Assembly (NCBI GenBank): GCA_013339765.2
Contig: CM023453.1
Span: forward strand, 27,357,868-27,421,867
Source of the DNA: Haemaphysalis longicornis
Taxonomy: Eukaryota > Arthropoda > Arachnida > Ixodida > Ixodidae
DNA length: 64,000 bases
Direction: 5' to 3'
The notes under the pieces were generated by a model that saw nothing but the letters and a program-made list of their open reading frames with translations, was not told where the DNA came from and searched no databases. A program made the translations under genes and the position numbers. Of this stretch, positions 42,093 to 53,776 are shown one piece after another. The number at the start of each line of letters is the position of its first letter. Position 1 is the stretch's first letter.

Positions 42093-44025
42093 TAATGCTA
42101 TGCCGTCGGGGCGGGGTGCGGGGGCGGGAATATTCATTCAGAGGGCCGCAATACGCATTGATAAAAAAGGCTTATCAGTCACATGACATTCTTGCAACAA
42201 TATAAAAACTGAGGCGGCTAAAAACGTTTATTACGAGTGTCATACGATAAACCGAACCTAGAGGAGGCGGCATTGCTTTTGTCACTTGATCTCACCACAC
42301 TACTCCCCGCGCATGCGCTGAGCATCTTGCGAAAGAGTGGTCTGCCTTGATTTGTACCCAGCCGACCAAACCCGTACCGCTGACTGACAAGACGGAATCA
42401 TTGCTTATTATTCCCACGTCTGTACTAAATCCCAGCCAAAGCAAGACACAGAAATTAGTGCGAAAAGCCTTTCCTTGAACGAATGAACTCGTACCAGCCA
42501 CATCGCACCATACTTTTATCAAACGAGACCACCGATCACCCGCCTCCACGCGATTAAAGCATCTAATGCGTCTTCTCCCCTGCCTAAACCCTGTAAAGTT
42601 CCTTCCAGTTTGTACTCCTTTGTCATTATAATGTTCTTTCCTTAGCTTATCGTGCCAAAAAGTTATTGTTTTCCATTTAGCTTTAATTTAACGTACGACC
42701 GCTCGGCACCTTTTCCGGTTTTACCAGTAGTATTTATACGTGAAACGACACAGCCGGTAAGAATAGCCACTTATTAGGAACGCCAACCCATTGATATTTA
42801 TGCTATAGGACCCGGGACTTAGCACAAACTGAAAGCAGCCACCACATATGCCGTTGTACAAGAGCGTCTAAAGGTTATGTGTCTGATTTCAGAGCATTTT
42901 CGAACGCCTGCTTGACGAGGTCAGCGAAGGAAAAAAAGGACATCAACAAATACTGAGCGTCAGCTGGTTGGCGTTATTGTCTTAGTTAACTTCCAGCTCA
43001 AATTAAACTCTTTTCAGTTCGTCTTGCCTGTTTTTCGACACTGGCTCATGACACAAAATCATCCCTTTATCTTTATGATTAGCCATAAGCAAATCAGTCT
43101 ACAAACAGTAATGTCTCACGGCCACTTTTCTTCATCGTTCCAGTGTAACTACTGAAGTCGGCTGAAGCAGCGCAACCCACGAGATTTTGCTTCCATGTTC
43201 CCTCGGGCTTCCACATACTATAAGGCGTAACTTTTTGGAGCCAATGTGAAAACGCGATGTTATTGGTAAGAAAAGCTCACTTAAAAGGCCTTTTTTCTTT
43301 ACTCGAACAGGAAACCACCGATTTTTAAGGTGCCCTGTAGGGCATTAGCGCGTTTGAATATTTTCTTACACCCCAGATGACATATAATGTAAGCCCCAAT
43401 GAAACATAAGCTCACCGATTGGTCGGCCACATGTCGCATTTTCATAAGCAGTCACTCGCTAAGATGAAACCCAGGTCCGGAGCAGGGCAGACAACCGGTC
43501 GAGTAGCAGAAGAGCCAGAACAAGGCACTGGTTTAACTTCTCGGCAGCCGCTGGCCTCAGGGCTTAAACTTCCGCACAAATTAAGTTCTTTTGGCACAGG
43601 CTTGCTGGAGACTTCGTGCTGCTGTTGAACCGTCGCCACCAGAGGCGACAACTGCTAGGAGAAACAAGGCATACGAAGGTCGATGGGAACCAAGCGATCG
43701 AGTACGGGTGACGGAACGAACTCGCCTGTGCACTCCTACTGTTCTAAAAGTGCGCATGCGCGTCTCATGGCAGTGCTCAAAGGTGGCTGGTGGCTGCATA
43801 ACGCTGTGTTTCTTTTCCTTCCACAGAATCAGGCTACGCATCGGCCCGAACTCCGACTTCTTCATTTCGGTACGGTCGCACTGGAAAAACATTTTTTTTT
43901 ATAAATGAATGGCTCTAGTGTGCCAGAAGTACAGATACTGACAGTCTCAGGACAGCAAGAGTAACGAAAATTGGGTGGTTCTACTCGTTCTCTGCACAAC
44001 TCTGTAATATGAACAGTATGTTAGC
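42093..44025. other. Unassigned
   Basis: No transposon or SINE recognised up to 44025. An 85-codon minus-strand frame (42292-42549) and overlapping frames in 43419-43908 show no domain. At 43806-43826 a good polypyrimidine tract and acceptor (TTTCTTTTCCTTCCACAG) occur, but no downstream frame looks like an exon. Confidence 0.35.
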
Positions 44026-44539
44026 CAGGGTGTCAAAACCGAAAAAAAAATACTGGTTCGGTTATGGTTCCAGTTCAGGTGAAATAATTTCGTTCCGATC
44101 CAGTTTCCGTTCGACCAAATTACACACCGAACCTGTTCGCGAACCAGTTCAGAGGATAAATTATAACGTTATAAATTATCAAGGAAAGAGTAGGCAATGA
44201 ACGAAATTATAACTAAGTGCGAGAAAAAACAAACATTTTAATTCAAAAGGACCATGATCAAAAATACAATTTTCGTTTATTCAATAAGTAGCTCTGTCCC
44301 AATAGCAGTGATTTCATCTAATGGAAACCTTAAACACTTGGGTAGAGTTCCAAAAATAAGGTGAATCTGCTGCCATCCACCAGGCACTTTCTTGACCAGC
44401 CCTTATGATGCCACAGCGACGTATTTCCTGCTGAGACCCGAGACTTAACGTAGGAAAAACCAGTTATTTCTTTGAAATAATCGAATTTATCAGAGTACAG
44501 ACATAATTCGCCTTTACCGTATTGTTACTCCCCGAACAT

Positions 44540-44573
44540 ATGTCGGGAGAATCGGGTCAAACCCGATTTCTCC
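44540..44573. repeat. Hairpin, ~13-bp arms
   Basis: GGGAGAATCGGGT pairs with ACCCGATTTCTCCC around a short CAAA loop, with one bulge. Located in the decayed hAT-like element; function unknown. Confidence 0.5.
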
Positions 44574-44926
44574 CCGAATGGACCTTTTGAAAGTAGCGAT
44601 CTACACAATCGTGCACTGGCGATCCACCGTTCTCAACCAGTACATGCTAGAAGCAAGCCCCCACAAGCACAGCTTTCAAACTCATTGCGTATTGCCATAA
44701 CTCTACCACTGGCTACCCCAGAATGGCCAATGCTGCACTGATATAGTTGTGCCAGGCTAATGGAACCTGTGATGTCGAAAAACCTTCCTCTCGGCTGAGA
44801 TACGTTCAACGATCGGACAGGTATCGCACGGAGACCGACATGTTGCGCATGAAGATGATAATGAGTGTAAACAAGGATGTGTAAAAACTCGATGACCATG
44901 CTCTTTGTGAATAAAATGTATCACAT

Positions 44927-45139
44927 ACCTGCCGCGGTGGCTCAGTGGCTAAGGCGTTGCGCTGCTGAGCACGAGGTCGCGGGCTCGATTCCCGGCCGCG
45001 GCGGCAGCTTTTCTGATGGAGGCGAAAAGCAAAAACGCCTGTGTGTACGAGATTTCGGCGCACGTTAAAGATCCCCAGGTGGTCCAAATTATTTCCGCAG
45101 CCCTCCACTATGGCGCGCCTCATCGCCTGCGTTGCAATC
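44927..45139 (+). mobile_element. Ruka-like SINE, full length, 14-bp target duplication
   Basis: Complete tRNA-like head (A box TGGCTCAGTGG at 44938, B box GGCTCGATTCC at 44983, one change from consensus) and body through GGCGCGCCTCATCGCCTGCG. It is flanked by a perfect direct repeat AAAATGTATCACAT (44913-44926 and 45140-45153), the product of LINE-mediated insertion. The tail is a short GTTGCAATC rather than a long simple repeat. The intact duplication indicates a relatively recent insertion. Confidence 0.92.
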
Positions 45140-46082
45140 AAAATGTATCACATCTGAGTCGTTATCAATGCTCATCATTACTGGTTCATTTGCAAACAAA
45201 CACCAAATTTCAGAAAGTATTTGATAGAAAACGCTGATGTTCAACGATTACCAGCTTGAAGAAGCACCAATTTTAATGCGTTGGAGTTAAAAAGCTCGTG
45301 ATAACTCCTGATCAAATAAACTTGGTGCATCACTTTGTACATCTGTAGATGTAACGAGAAAAAAGAATTTCGGAATGGTTTTACAGAAAACCTGATTTCT
45401 CCCTGATTAGCAGCTTGAAAAATAGCGCCCGATTTGTTCCCCAGATTTTAAAAAAATATAAAACCCGAAAACGAACAACACCATGTGTGTTGTGTGTGGG
45501 TTGTGTGTGTTGTGTGAGTGTGCACCTCGCCGTTTTTGACGAAGATAAGGAAGCCGATCGGCTATGGAAAGTCCGTCCTCTTCTGACATCATTACAAACA
45601 ACATAGAATCGGTCCGGCTTGTCGCCGTTTGCCGCAATCCTCTAAAAAATGAGAGGTATCTGCGGCATATAAAGAGATCTTTCTTGTTTTAGGGGTTTAT
45701 TTATTTGCGATAAATAAACCTCTATATTCAGTATAGAGACAGCGTCAATTAAAATAATGGGTTCTGCCAAATGTAGTCCCAAAGTGTCAATATTGTCCTG
45801 ACGTGCAACCTGTTGAACATGGAATTTACGATTAAAATAAAGAGTACAACGGAAAAGCGAAGGCATAAACAGCGATGGTGAATGAGACCTTAGTCTTTCA
45901 TGAGGTTGTAAAACGATATTCAAGAGAATCCCAGCATTTTTAAATACATGAAAACGATTTACCTTGGCGGCGTCGATAGAAAACGTCCGGACTAAAAGAT
46001 GTCAATTTTGTTTCTTAGCATGAGCTCCACCTTGCACCTACAGTTGCACGAAATACCAAAAGATGGCACCAGCAGTTTCTAC

Positions 46083-46140
46083 CAGGGACGTAGCCGGAGG
46101 TGGGTTTAGGGGTTTGAACCCCCCCCAAGAATTTTTTTCC
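46083..46140 (+). mobile_element. hAT-like solo end (CAGGGACGTAGCC)
   Basis: CAGGGACGTAGCCGGAGGTG followed by a GGGTTT/AACCCCCCCC segment. This form, along with CAGTGGCGTAGCCAGGGGG, is a widespread hAT-type terminus in arthropods. No matching right end or duplication was found nearby. Confidence 0.4.
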
Positions 46141-46522
46141 AGGCAGCGCGTAAGCCGAGACTCAGTGTTCTTTTCGGTAAAAATCCTCCCTTCTGAAACC
46201 CTATAACCCCTACGAAAAAAAATTTCTGGAGAGGCTGTTTCGGTTTCGCTTTCAGCCCATTTTATTTACGGAGTGCTGAAATCTGAATGTGAAATACGTT
46301 GTACGCAGGGTCTTTGGAGGATTTATGCGATTGGCAGCCGTCTACCAAAGCCACCGCTAAGAATCAGGACTACGACATTTAGTGGCGCCTCTAATATTGT
46401 TTGACCACACCGCTTGATCGCTAACGCGGAGTTACCACCCGAATAAATGTTTTTCTATGTTACATCATTGCTGATGTTGGGTACAGCCAAACCTGAAGGT
46501 TTTCACCATTTATTTTAGCGCG

Positions 46523-46815
46523 AGCTACACTGGCCGAGGTTGAGCAGTTCCGATGGCCCGTGTGTTGCAGCAACACCAGCGTGCGCCTGTGGAATCAGCT
46601 TAGCTCTGGAACAATTGGTGACGCTGCGCCGGAGCCGCTTGATAATTGTATATGTGTCACATAATGCGTATACCGTGTGTGTGTCATTGAAGCAGCAGTA
46701 AGCATGATAATCAAGCTAATTCTAGACAACCTGGAAAGCTAAGAATAACCAGCTGAACGTTAGCTCACGCTACGTATATCCTGGCATAGCCGAGCTAAGC
46801 CACTGCTAATTTTTA
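46523..46815 (+). mobile_element. Repeat R1, copy C (internally deleted)
   Basis: Begins AGCTACACTGGCCGAGGTTG, then jumps from GAGCAGTTC directly to CGATGGCCCGTGTGTTGCAG, missing about 185 bp that include the conserved MAPGEPC frame. The 3' half (AGCAGTAAGCATGATAATCA through CCGAGCTAAGCCACTGC) is complete. This copy shows the 5' start and 3' end of the family most clearly. Confidence 0.65.
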
Positions 46816-46839
46816 CGACAGTAATTAAAAAAAAGCGGC

Positions 46840-47112
46840 CCCGCAAGAAAGAAATGGAACGTTCGAAATGACGCAAAAAGCTCCAGCCGCGCAATAAAAA
46901 AATGGCGCGTTCGAAATGCCGCACAAAGAATTCAGCCACGCAAAAAAAAAAAAAAAAGAAAAAGAAAAATGGCGCTTTCGAAATGCCGCAGAAAGGTTCC
47001 AGCCGCGGAAGAAAAATATGGCGCGTTCCAAATGACGCCAAACGGCTCCATCCGCGCAAGAAAAAAATTACGCGTTCGAAATGACGTAAAACAACTCCAG
47101 CATGCGAAATTA
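46840..47112 (+). repeat. ~46- to 66-bp minisatellite, 5 copies
   Basis: The core GCGCGTTCGAAATGCCGC and following CTCCAGCCGCGCAAGAAAAA recur at about 46856, 46902, 46969, 47019 and 47068; unit length varies with the A-run between units. On the minus strand it gives a periodic FERAIFFLRGW-type frame (46760-47137), an artefact of the repeat. It lies immediately next to repeat R1 copy C. Confidence 0.85.
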
Positions 47113-48675
47113 AAGCACGCACAAAAAAAAAAATCACTAATCTCTACGAAGTGAATCATAACGAATGGGCGAAGCACTGGGGATCGTTCTTACTGTAAAT
47201 CATCCGTGAGAGGGCTTACTGCTGCTAAAACGATTTCTAATTCAATCCAATACAATTCAATTTAATCCAATCCAATCCGTTGCTCCCCGTGCATGCGCAA
47301 CATGGCTCTAGGAGCCCTCTCTCTCTGTAACCTTTTGTGAACCTTTTATTTCGTTGTTGATAACCTTTTGTGAACCTTTTGTTCACAGATGCTTCAATTT
47401 ACACGGTGCTGTGCCGTTAGCACGGACGCCGGACGCCGGACGCCGGACAAGCCTTGGCCTTAAGGTGCTTCGCCCCTAAAATAACAGAACTTCCACTTTC
47501 GCAGTTTCAGGCAGGGGGCGCGCGAGCGCTATGAAGGCGGAAATTTGAAATGCATTGGGTGGCAGCAGTGAGCGGATAACGGCGGTGCAGCCCATTATAG
47601 CGAATGACTGCTCTGCACTTCCGACAGCTTTCACGTTGAGTGAAACGGCTTTAAATTTTTTTTATCTTATTTTAGGAAAAGAACGTCTTTTGGGGACGTA
47701 ACAGAGTAGAGTGAGTTACAAAAGATTTATTTCTTTCGAGTAAAACACGGTCACAGTTGCTTTTGTCTTTGCGGTCCTTTTGACGTCCTAAGCATAACAA
47801 CTAGGCGCAGCTGTGGAATAGCGCAGACCACGAACTTGGCCTTACACGCCAAGGAAAAGAAAATTCCACTGGAATTGCTAGCCCACCAGCAATCCACAAA
47901 AAATGGTAAAAAATGTTCACTTGTGTCTTTCCTTTACACCGTGCGTCTTTAGGGCGGCTTCATTTCTACGCACAAGTGCATTGCTAGGACGTCATTTTAT
48001 GAAGGGCTATGTGAGTAGTTTTATATCAAAGAATGAAAGCCCAATTTATGCTTCTGTATCCGTACGAATGATAGAATGCGACAAGGAGGCACTTTTAGGG
48101 TGTGGGTCGCTATGCGCGGTGGATCAATCAAGTGGTTTTCCCGCCCATGCGCATAAGACGCCATTGCAGTTTCAACGAAGTATAACGGGTTAAAAAAATT
48201 GTCCCTAAGATATCTTCCCTTGTTATATAAGGTTCACTTTGTGTTTGTAGGAAGTGCTTGCACAATCGCTGCGATAGCTAGTTGGCACGCCGCCGAGAGT
48301 TTGATATTTTGTTTGCGTAGCACGACCAGCAGCAACATATGATTTAAATATTGATGGGCATCCCTTCCATAGAATTACGACGATGAATAGGGCGTTGAAA
48401 GTATTGTGAAGGATCTGAAAATAGGACTTCATGGATGATTATGAGGTTGTTGGTAAGTAAAAAAAAAAACGGGATGACACTGACCACGAATTATCAACAA
48501 TGGGTGCTCGAAACATTCCGGTGTGATCTGGCAGCCGTGATTTATTTTTTCGGTCCAGCTTAGCTATAAGTTCAGGGTGCTAAACAAACTGAAGATTCTG
48601 GTTCGGGTTTAGTTACGCAAAAATATAGATTTGGTTTCGCTTTTCGGTTCGGTTCAGTCCCTGTTCGACACCCTG
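47113..48675. other. Unassigned interior of decayed hAT-like element
   Basis: Contains (AATCC)n-like words at 47245-47278, two near-identical AACCTTTTGTGAACCTTTT blocks (47329 and 47360), and a triple GGACGCC repeat (47424-47446). A 96-codon frame (47903-48193) is unrecognised. Confidence 0.35.
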
Positions 48676-49132
48676 ACTTTAACACGCCCACAGTACAAAC
48701 TGTGTGAGTTGTTAAAGGTCGGTGGCAGAGTCCTGCGTCCTGCAGTGGACCTAGTGGGCTGTTGTCGATAATGCTGATTATCTAGGTGATTGAGGCAGGA
48801 ATGACCAGCGAAGCGGATTTTGTTGTTTGATTAATATAAATGTTTTCGGGAAGTAAAGTGAATAATCTTTTACATCTTGAAGCATTTATATCTAGACTTA
48901 ACATGGAAACCCGTTTGTTTGTCTGCAAAACTCGATGTCTCACACTTAAGCCGCATATAAAAATGCTATTAACAAAAGGCGCTGGGGCTTTCGTGTTTTC
49001 ATATGTTACTGCTTATATTACCTTAACAATGTATTTCCAGCAATGCATTTCTGCTTAATAGCCATATCGACTCTATAGGCGCTCTGTCTATAGCACTTCA
49101 TAAGGATACATCGGGTTTTAAGAAAGCATTTA
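48676..49132. other. Unassigned
   Basis: AT-rich, with nothing recognised. The part at 49020-49130 weakly resembles the ~160-bp repeat unit. Confidence 0.35.
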
Positions 49133-49847
49133 CTTAAAAATGGCCGCGTATCTGCTCCTTTCGTTGCAAATGTCGACAAAAGACATAGTAGACTCGCGCC
49201 CCTGCCAAGTAACTGCTTCTCTTCTCTATCCTCCTCACCTCTCATGCTGTTCCTCTCCCGTCTCGTGCCTCCCAATATAACACGCTAGAGGTTTGCTGAA
49301 GTCATTTTCAATTTACCGCATTTTGTTGCTCCAATTTGGGGGCCTCGATGCCAGCGCTCCGTACGGCTGAAACACGCGCGAATCGAGGCACCATACTACA
49401 GCGTTTATGGAACCACGTTGCCCTACTCCACGAGCGTGCCAAGCGGAACATGGAACCTATCTAGTGGAACCTTCGTTGCTGTTGCCGTTTGATTTCTTAC
49501 GTGCCGGCAGGAGCGCTGGCAACAGCAGGCGACGGGTTTTCTGTAGTTCATGTAGTATTTCATTTGCTATCGCAAAATCCGGGCATCCATAAATTTTTAA
49601 TAAACGAACCCTGCAAATATCACTTATGTATTTATTTGCTGCCTTATATTTCCGTAATGTCCTGTTCTTGTTCAACAATGCTGACAAGTATGAACATTGA
49701 CGTTCAGATTTGGCTGTAAGTATATAAGGCTATCGCGCAGCTTCACTTTGGCCGGGTGGCTGAATCGAGTCAAAGACAGACAGACAGACATACAGAGAGA
49801 CCAAAATTTCTGCTTTTAAGAAGCCCAAGAAAAACTGTCGTCTTTAA
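49133..49847 (+). mobile_element. Unclassified repeat family U1, copy 3
   Basis: Starts CTTAAAAATGGCCGCGTATC, as copy 2 does. Ordered shared blocks: a pyrimidine-rich segment near 49200-49265, TCATTTTCAATTTACCGCAT, AGTGGAACCTTCGTTGCTGT, TTTTTAATAAACGAACCCTG, CAACAATGCTGACAAGTATG, GGCCGGGTGGCTGAATCGAG, a CAGA microsatellite (49773 on), and the AAGCCCAAGAAAAACTGTCG end. It carries an extra ~110-bp segment near 49330-49455 relative to copies 1 and 2. Confidence 0.65.
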
Positions 49848-49865
49848 AAGGCTTAAAAGTCCTAT

Positions 49866-50035
49866 ACGTTCTCCATACGTCGACAACAGGCTGCTTAACT
49901 GCCCCCAAAATGTCTTTCGTGGAATGCACACGTGTAGAGTAGTGAAGCTGACTTTAAAAACGCTCGGTGTATATTACGTGTTTTATACGGATAGATGTGA
50001 CCTTCGTGAGGTATTTACGAAAACGCTATAATGCC
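49866..50035 (+). repeat. Dispersed single unit of the ~160-bp repeat
   Basis: TAGAGTAGTGAAGCTGACTT at about 49935 followed by a CTCGGTGTATA box matches the unit tandemly repeated at 1331-1915. It directly follows U1 copy 3. Confidence 0.5.
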
Positions 50036-51415
50036 TTCATGGTTAAATTACAAACTGTATCTATTGTCCTGTAAAACGTGACTTCTCAGCAATTTATTCG
50101 TGCGTAGTGGCAAAGCGTCTTTGACGAGACTCGTTGTATAGCAGGCGTATTGTCTGCTTACGCAATATCTGCCAGCACGCGCGTAGAAGTCTCAAACATT
50201 TTTTAATACTGCTGTCTGGAATAATTATTTGTTCCTCATGTAGCTGATTGTACTTACGTTGCACCCCAGGAGTCCCAATATTACGTGGCTTTCGTACAGC
50301 GAACACGAAAGAATACAAACACCGACAGTTCCGTTCCCCTCAGTTCTGTTCCGTTTTTAGTGCGAATGTACTTTTAAGCGAGTGAAGCGTCCGCCGTCCG
50401 CATAGCAACAGCGCGGTGCGCGCGCTCCTCGTCTTCCTTGGCAAGGGGTAGATGGGCGCGCGTGCCTGGCCGCTGACATGGCACATACCCACGTGGGTGA
50501 ATTGGCCGAATCTCCTCGTCTTCTTGGCAACGGGGGGAGATGCGCGCGCGCCTGGCGCTGACATGGCACATACCCACGTGGGGGATTGGCCAGAATCGGC
50601 GCCGTGAGAAGGCCTAATGCACCCGCTTAAGAGTACTGAACCGAAATTTCAAAGCTGGTCGCTCTAGCAATCAAGTTACACACACCAAATAGGTGTCTGT
50701 GATAAAGCACCTTTCTTGTTTCTAGTTGTGGGTGTGTGTGTGTCATCTCTTTCGCGAACATACACCCGCATTCACTCGGCATTCGCACTTTCACTCTCCC
50801 CTCGGGAAATGCGGGGAATTTTTTTAGCCTACTTTAGGATTAGGCGACTCCATTTTTGAAACTGGAAAGAACCACCCGAAGTTAGACTGCGCGGTGATCC
50901 CTTTCATCCCAAGTAAAATAACTCCTCGCCGTCTTTCGCAGGCCTCGCTATGGTTTTAGAAACCCACAAGACGCTTCTTCCTGCAAGACCCTCACGCACC
51001 TTGCCAACCATGCCTTGCGTCCTAACCCGTCTCTGTGGTCCCGTTAGCTCTGTTTACCACCGGCATAAGCTGCCTGTCACTCCTTTCGTTGTTTCTATGT
51101 GGGAATTTCGTCGGTGTCATTCCCCATACACCGTCTTTTCCGCATACTCAGCCCTGCCCCGCTTCGCTCTTTATTTTGCGCTGCGATAAGCTACCGCTTC
51201 CCATGGCCAGCAGCTGCTCGAAGGCAGCGCCACCGGTGCCAACTCTGCTCGACGTCACCTCTCCTAGGACGCGCTGTGTCGTTCTCCTTTCTGTTGCCGC
51301 TCTCTGTCCGGAAATCGAAGTAGCAGATTTTGAAAAAAAAGGCCCATCTGTTACGCGAGCTATAAAAGACTGATTATTAAAAACTGATTTTGAAAAGCGT
51401 TATTTTTATGGCATG
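50036..51415. other. Unassigned; one local duplication
   Basis: Two copies of a GACATGGCACATACCCACGT block occur at 50476 and 50561, each preceded by a GGCGCGCGTGCCTGGC-like segment and followed by GGGATTGGCC-like sequence, 85 bp apart. The remainder is unrecognised. Pro/Arg-rich frames at 50340-50577 derive from the duplicated GC-rich block. Confidence 0.4.
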
Positions 51416-51417
51416 CG

Positions 51418-51640
51418 GACGTGCGTGCATGCGTGTTCGTGTGCGTGCGTGTCCGTGTTCGTGTGTGTGCGTGTGCCGCTGTGTGTGTGTGTGCGCGCGC
51501 GTATGTGTGTGTACGTGTTCGTGTGCGTGTGTGCGTGTGCGTGCACGTGCGTGTGTGTGTGTGCGTTTGTGTGTGTGTGTGCGTGTGTGTGTGTGTGCGT
51601 GTGTGTGTGCGCGCGCGCGTGAGTGCGTGTGTGTGCACAA
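51418..51640 (+). repeat. Long (GT)n microsatellite
   Basis: About 220 bp of GT with scattered GC and C interruptions. All Cys/Val- and His/Thr-repeat frames here are translations of it. Stretches of alternating purine/pyrimidine may adopt Z-DNA. Confidence 0.95.
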
Positions 51641-51849
51641 TAATTATGAAGCAACTTCAGGGGCTGCCTCTGTCAACAAGCGATTGCGTACCTGACCGAA
51701 AATTGGAAGTTTCGGATTGACGCGCCGTCGACGGCCTCTATTTCACACAGGTGCAACGGGGTGATTGCTTTCGTACAAATTGATACCATGGGCGCCTGTA
51801 TAAAACAGTTGCACGTACAATATTCTAGTTTCTCAAAGTAACTAATTTG

Positions 51850-51960
51850 TGAGACGCAGCGGTAGCCCACTGCCTAACTGATTGCGCTGCTGAGCACGAA
51901 GTGACAGGTTTGATACCGGGTAACGGCAGCCGTCTTTCTGGTAAAGTCAAAACAACAGCA
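51850..51960 (+). mobile_element. Diverged tRNA-derived SINE
   Basis: GTGAGACGCAGCGGTAGCCC-type head with CTGATTGCGCTGCTGAGCAC, which matches the Ruka-like head, and a B-box-like GGTTTGATACC at about 51908, then GGCAGCCGTCTTTCTGGTAA. The 3' body is unlike the common Ruka body. It is an old or separate subfamily copy. Confidence 0.5.
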
Positions 51961-53776
51961 GTTGTTGAAGGCCTAAGGACTAGTTGTTTAGACCAAGTAT
52001 GGCCCGTTCTGCGAAAATTCGGGGTACGGCGTGCATACGATGATGCCGAAAACTCCATTGGCTGGCCCACAATTTCTACATACCCGCTCAAGGAATCTGG
52101 CCAGTGACGATGACAACTGCCGTCAGAAGCTCACGGTCAATTCATCACAATGTCAATATACCCATCCCCATCAAAGAGTGCATTGTCTCTGACGTCTAAT
52201 TTCTTCAAGTGTAAGCAATACTCCATTCACGAGCCCTAGAAGACCACCGCCGCAGGGTAGATTTTGTCAAGGAAGTTGTTAGAAATGCCCTGAACTGAGG
52301 GCACCCGTTAGCTGGCGGGTGGGTGTGAGGGCGGGTTCACGCAACTGTTGTGTTGCGCTAACCCGCTGGTAGCGCAATACAACAGAGTGGATTCCGACCG
52401 ATTGTTATACACAAAACTAAACCTCTTTGTTTTAGTGAAAGAGTATTGCACCAAGATTTCCCAAGATCGTCCTTCAATACAGGGCATTTATGAGCAGTAC
52501 CTTATACCGTGGAGCAATGCTAAGCCCTACGTAACACTAAGTTATTACAGGGCTCACTCGATTTCGCAGGGCAAAGTTTGACAGAACTCAGTTGAACCCA
52601 GCGCTATTAACTTAAACTTAATGAAAAAACCCATAACCAAGAATGCCTTGAATAAGGCAGTTAACCTTTGTGTTGTTGAAACTATCGTCTTGAGTAGACA
52701 TGTAGGATCGATTGAATGGTGGATATTCGGGCTCGATTCGATCTTTCGACTTGTTCGATCTTCTGCTAGATTGGATCTTTTGCATTGGTGGATCTTTCGT
52801 TTATTGGGATACTCAGGCTGGATATATTATTTCATCTCTGTGGGCATTTCGTATGTTCTCTCTATCTTGTAGGCTCTTCGGACTTCCGAGTGCCCGACTG
52901 TAGTCAGATATGATGAAAGGAGACATCATCATGAACACAATCATTACCATGAAAGTGATGGACGTTGCAAATAGGGGTCGTTGCGGGCGAAAATGTGCCG
53001 CTGTGAGAAATGCCTTAAGTTTTTCTTTTCATTAAAAAAACCTAATTTTCGTTCCGCTCGTAGCATTTGTCCGTGGTTAGATCAGCAGAATAACGATCTC
53101 GCTTGTCAGTACAACGCGAAGACCATAGTCACGAACGGCTTATTCACGCCTGTCACAGAATCACCTCACGTGAGGGCGTGACTAGAGACTTAGCGGCTTA
53201 GGCGTGACTCCGCTCCGTCACGTAGTCTTGACTGCCTTAGGCCCAAACAGGACCTCTTTAGGGCGTGCTGCTTTCTTGTACACCCTTCTAAATTTGGAAT
53301 CTACCCGTCCTTTCCCCGTCCCTTTGCCCACCCAGGAAGATTAAGGCTGTTCCCAATTACAAATATATGTTAATCAGCTCTCGATAGGAAACTTCATAAT
53401 TGTTAATAACAGCTCTTAGTCCTCTCTTGTTGATGTAGCAAATGAAACACGAATAAAATATTGCTACCAAGTCACCCAAATTAGAATTTTTCCATTCATT
53501 GAGGTAGCGTTAAGTCATCGGTACGTCCTACTGTCAGGACGTGGAATGACCTCGCTTCACACGAAATAAACGCATGTTCATATTTCACGTTTATAAAAAA
53601 AAGTCACAAAGGAATTCGCAATAAACATTATTAGTGTGCACTCAAAAGGAATGCATACCATCAATTGACAATTAATTGAAAAGAAAACGGAGAACTTGTA
53701 CGTTCATGCTCCCATTTTTATGTTCCCGTTTGTTTAAATTGTTGTCAATGCGTAAATGTGGGCTAATTGGTTCGAT
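51961..53776. other. Unassigned
   Basis: Includes a short inverted pair (GTTGTGTTGCGCTAACC near 52345 with GGTAGCGCAATACAAC near 52367) and a GGATCTTTCG-type degenerate repeat at 52735-52800. An 83-codon frame (52621-52872) lies in the latter. No gene recognised. Confidence 0.35.

Larger units (their letters stand above)
44026..48675. mobile_element. Decayed hAT-like element, 4.65 kb, with nested insertions
   Basis: The left end is CAGGGTGTCAAAACCGAAAA at 44026; the right end in reverse complement is CAGGGTGTCGAACAGGGACT, and both ends carry subterminal ACCGAA/GGTTCGG words, as typical for hAT elements of the CAGGGTGTC type. The 8-bp flanks ATGTTAGC and ACTTTAAC match at only 5 of 8 positions, so the duplication has decayed or the pair is coincidental. 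The interior holds later insertions: Ruka (44927), a hAT-like end (46083), R1 copy C (46523), and a minisatellite (46840). No transposase frame is recognised. Confidence 0.5.

Noticed and set aside
43591..43908. 105-codon plus-strand frame near a good acceptor site
   Set aside because: The acceptor at 43826 is followed by no frame with coding character; overlapping frames on both strands give no preference.
46760..47137. Periodic 125-codon minus-strand frame
   Set aside because: Derived from the minisatellite; no start signals or domain.
51377..51720. Several Cys/Val- and His/Thr-repeat open frames
   Set aside because: All are translations of the GT microsatellite.
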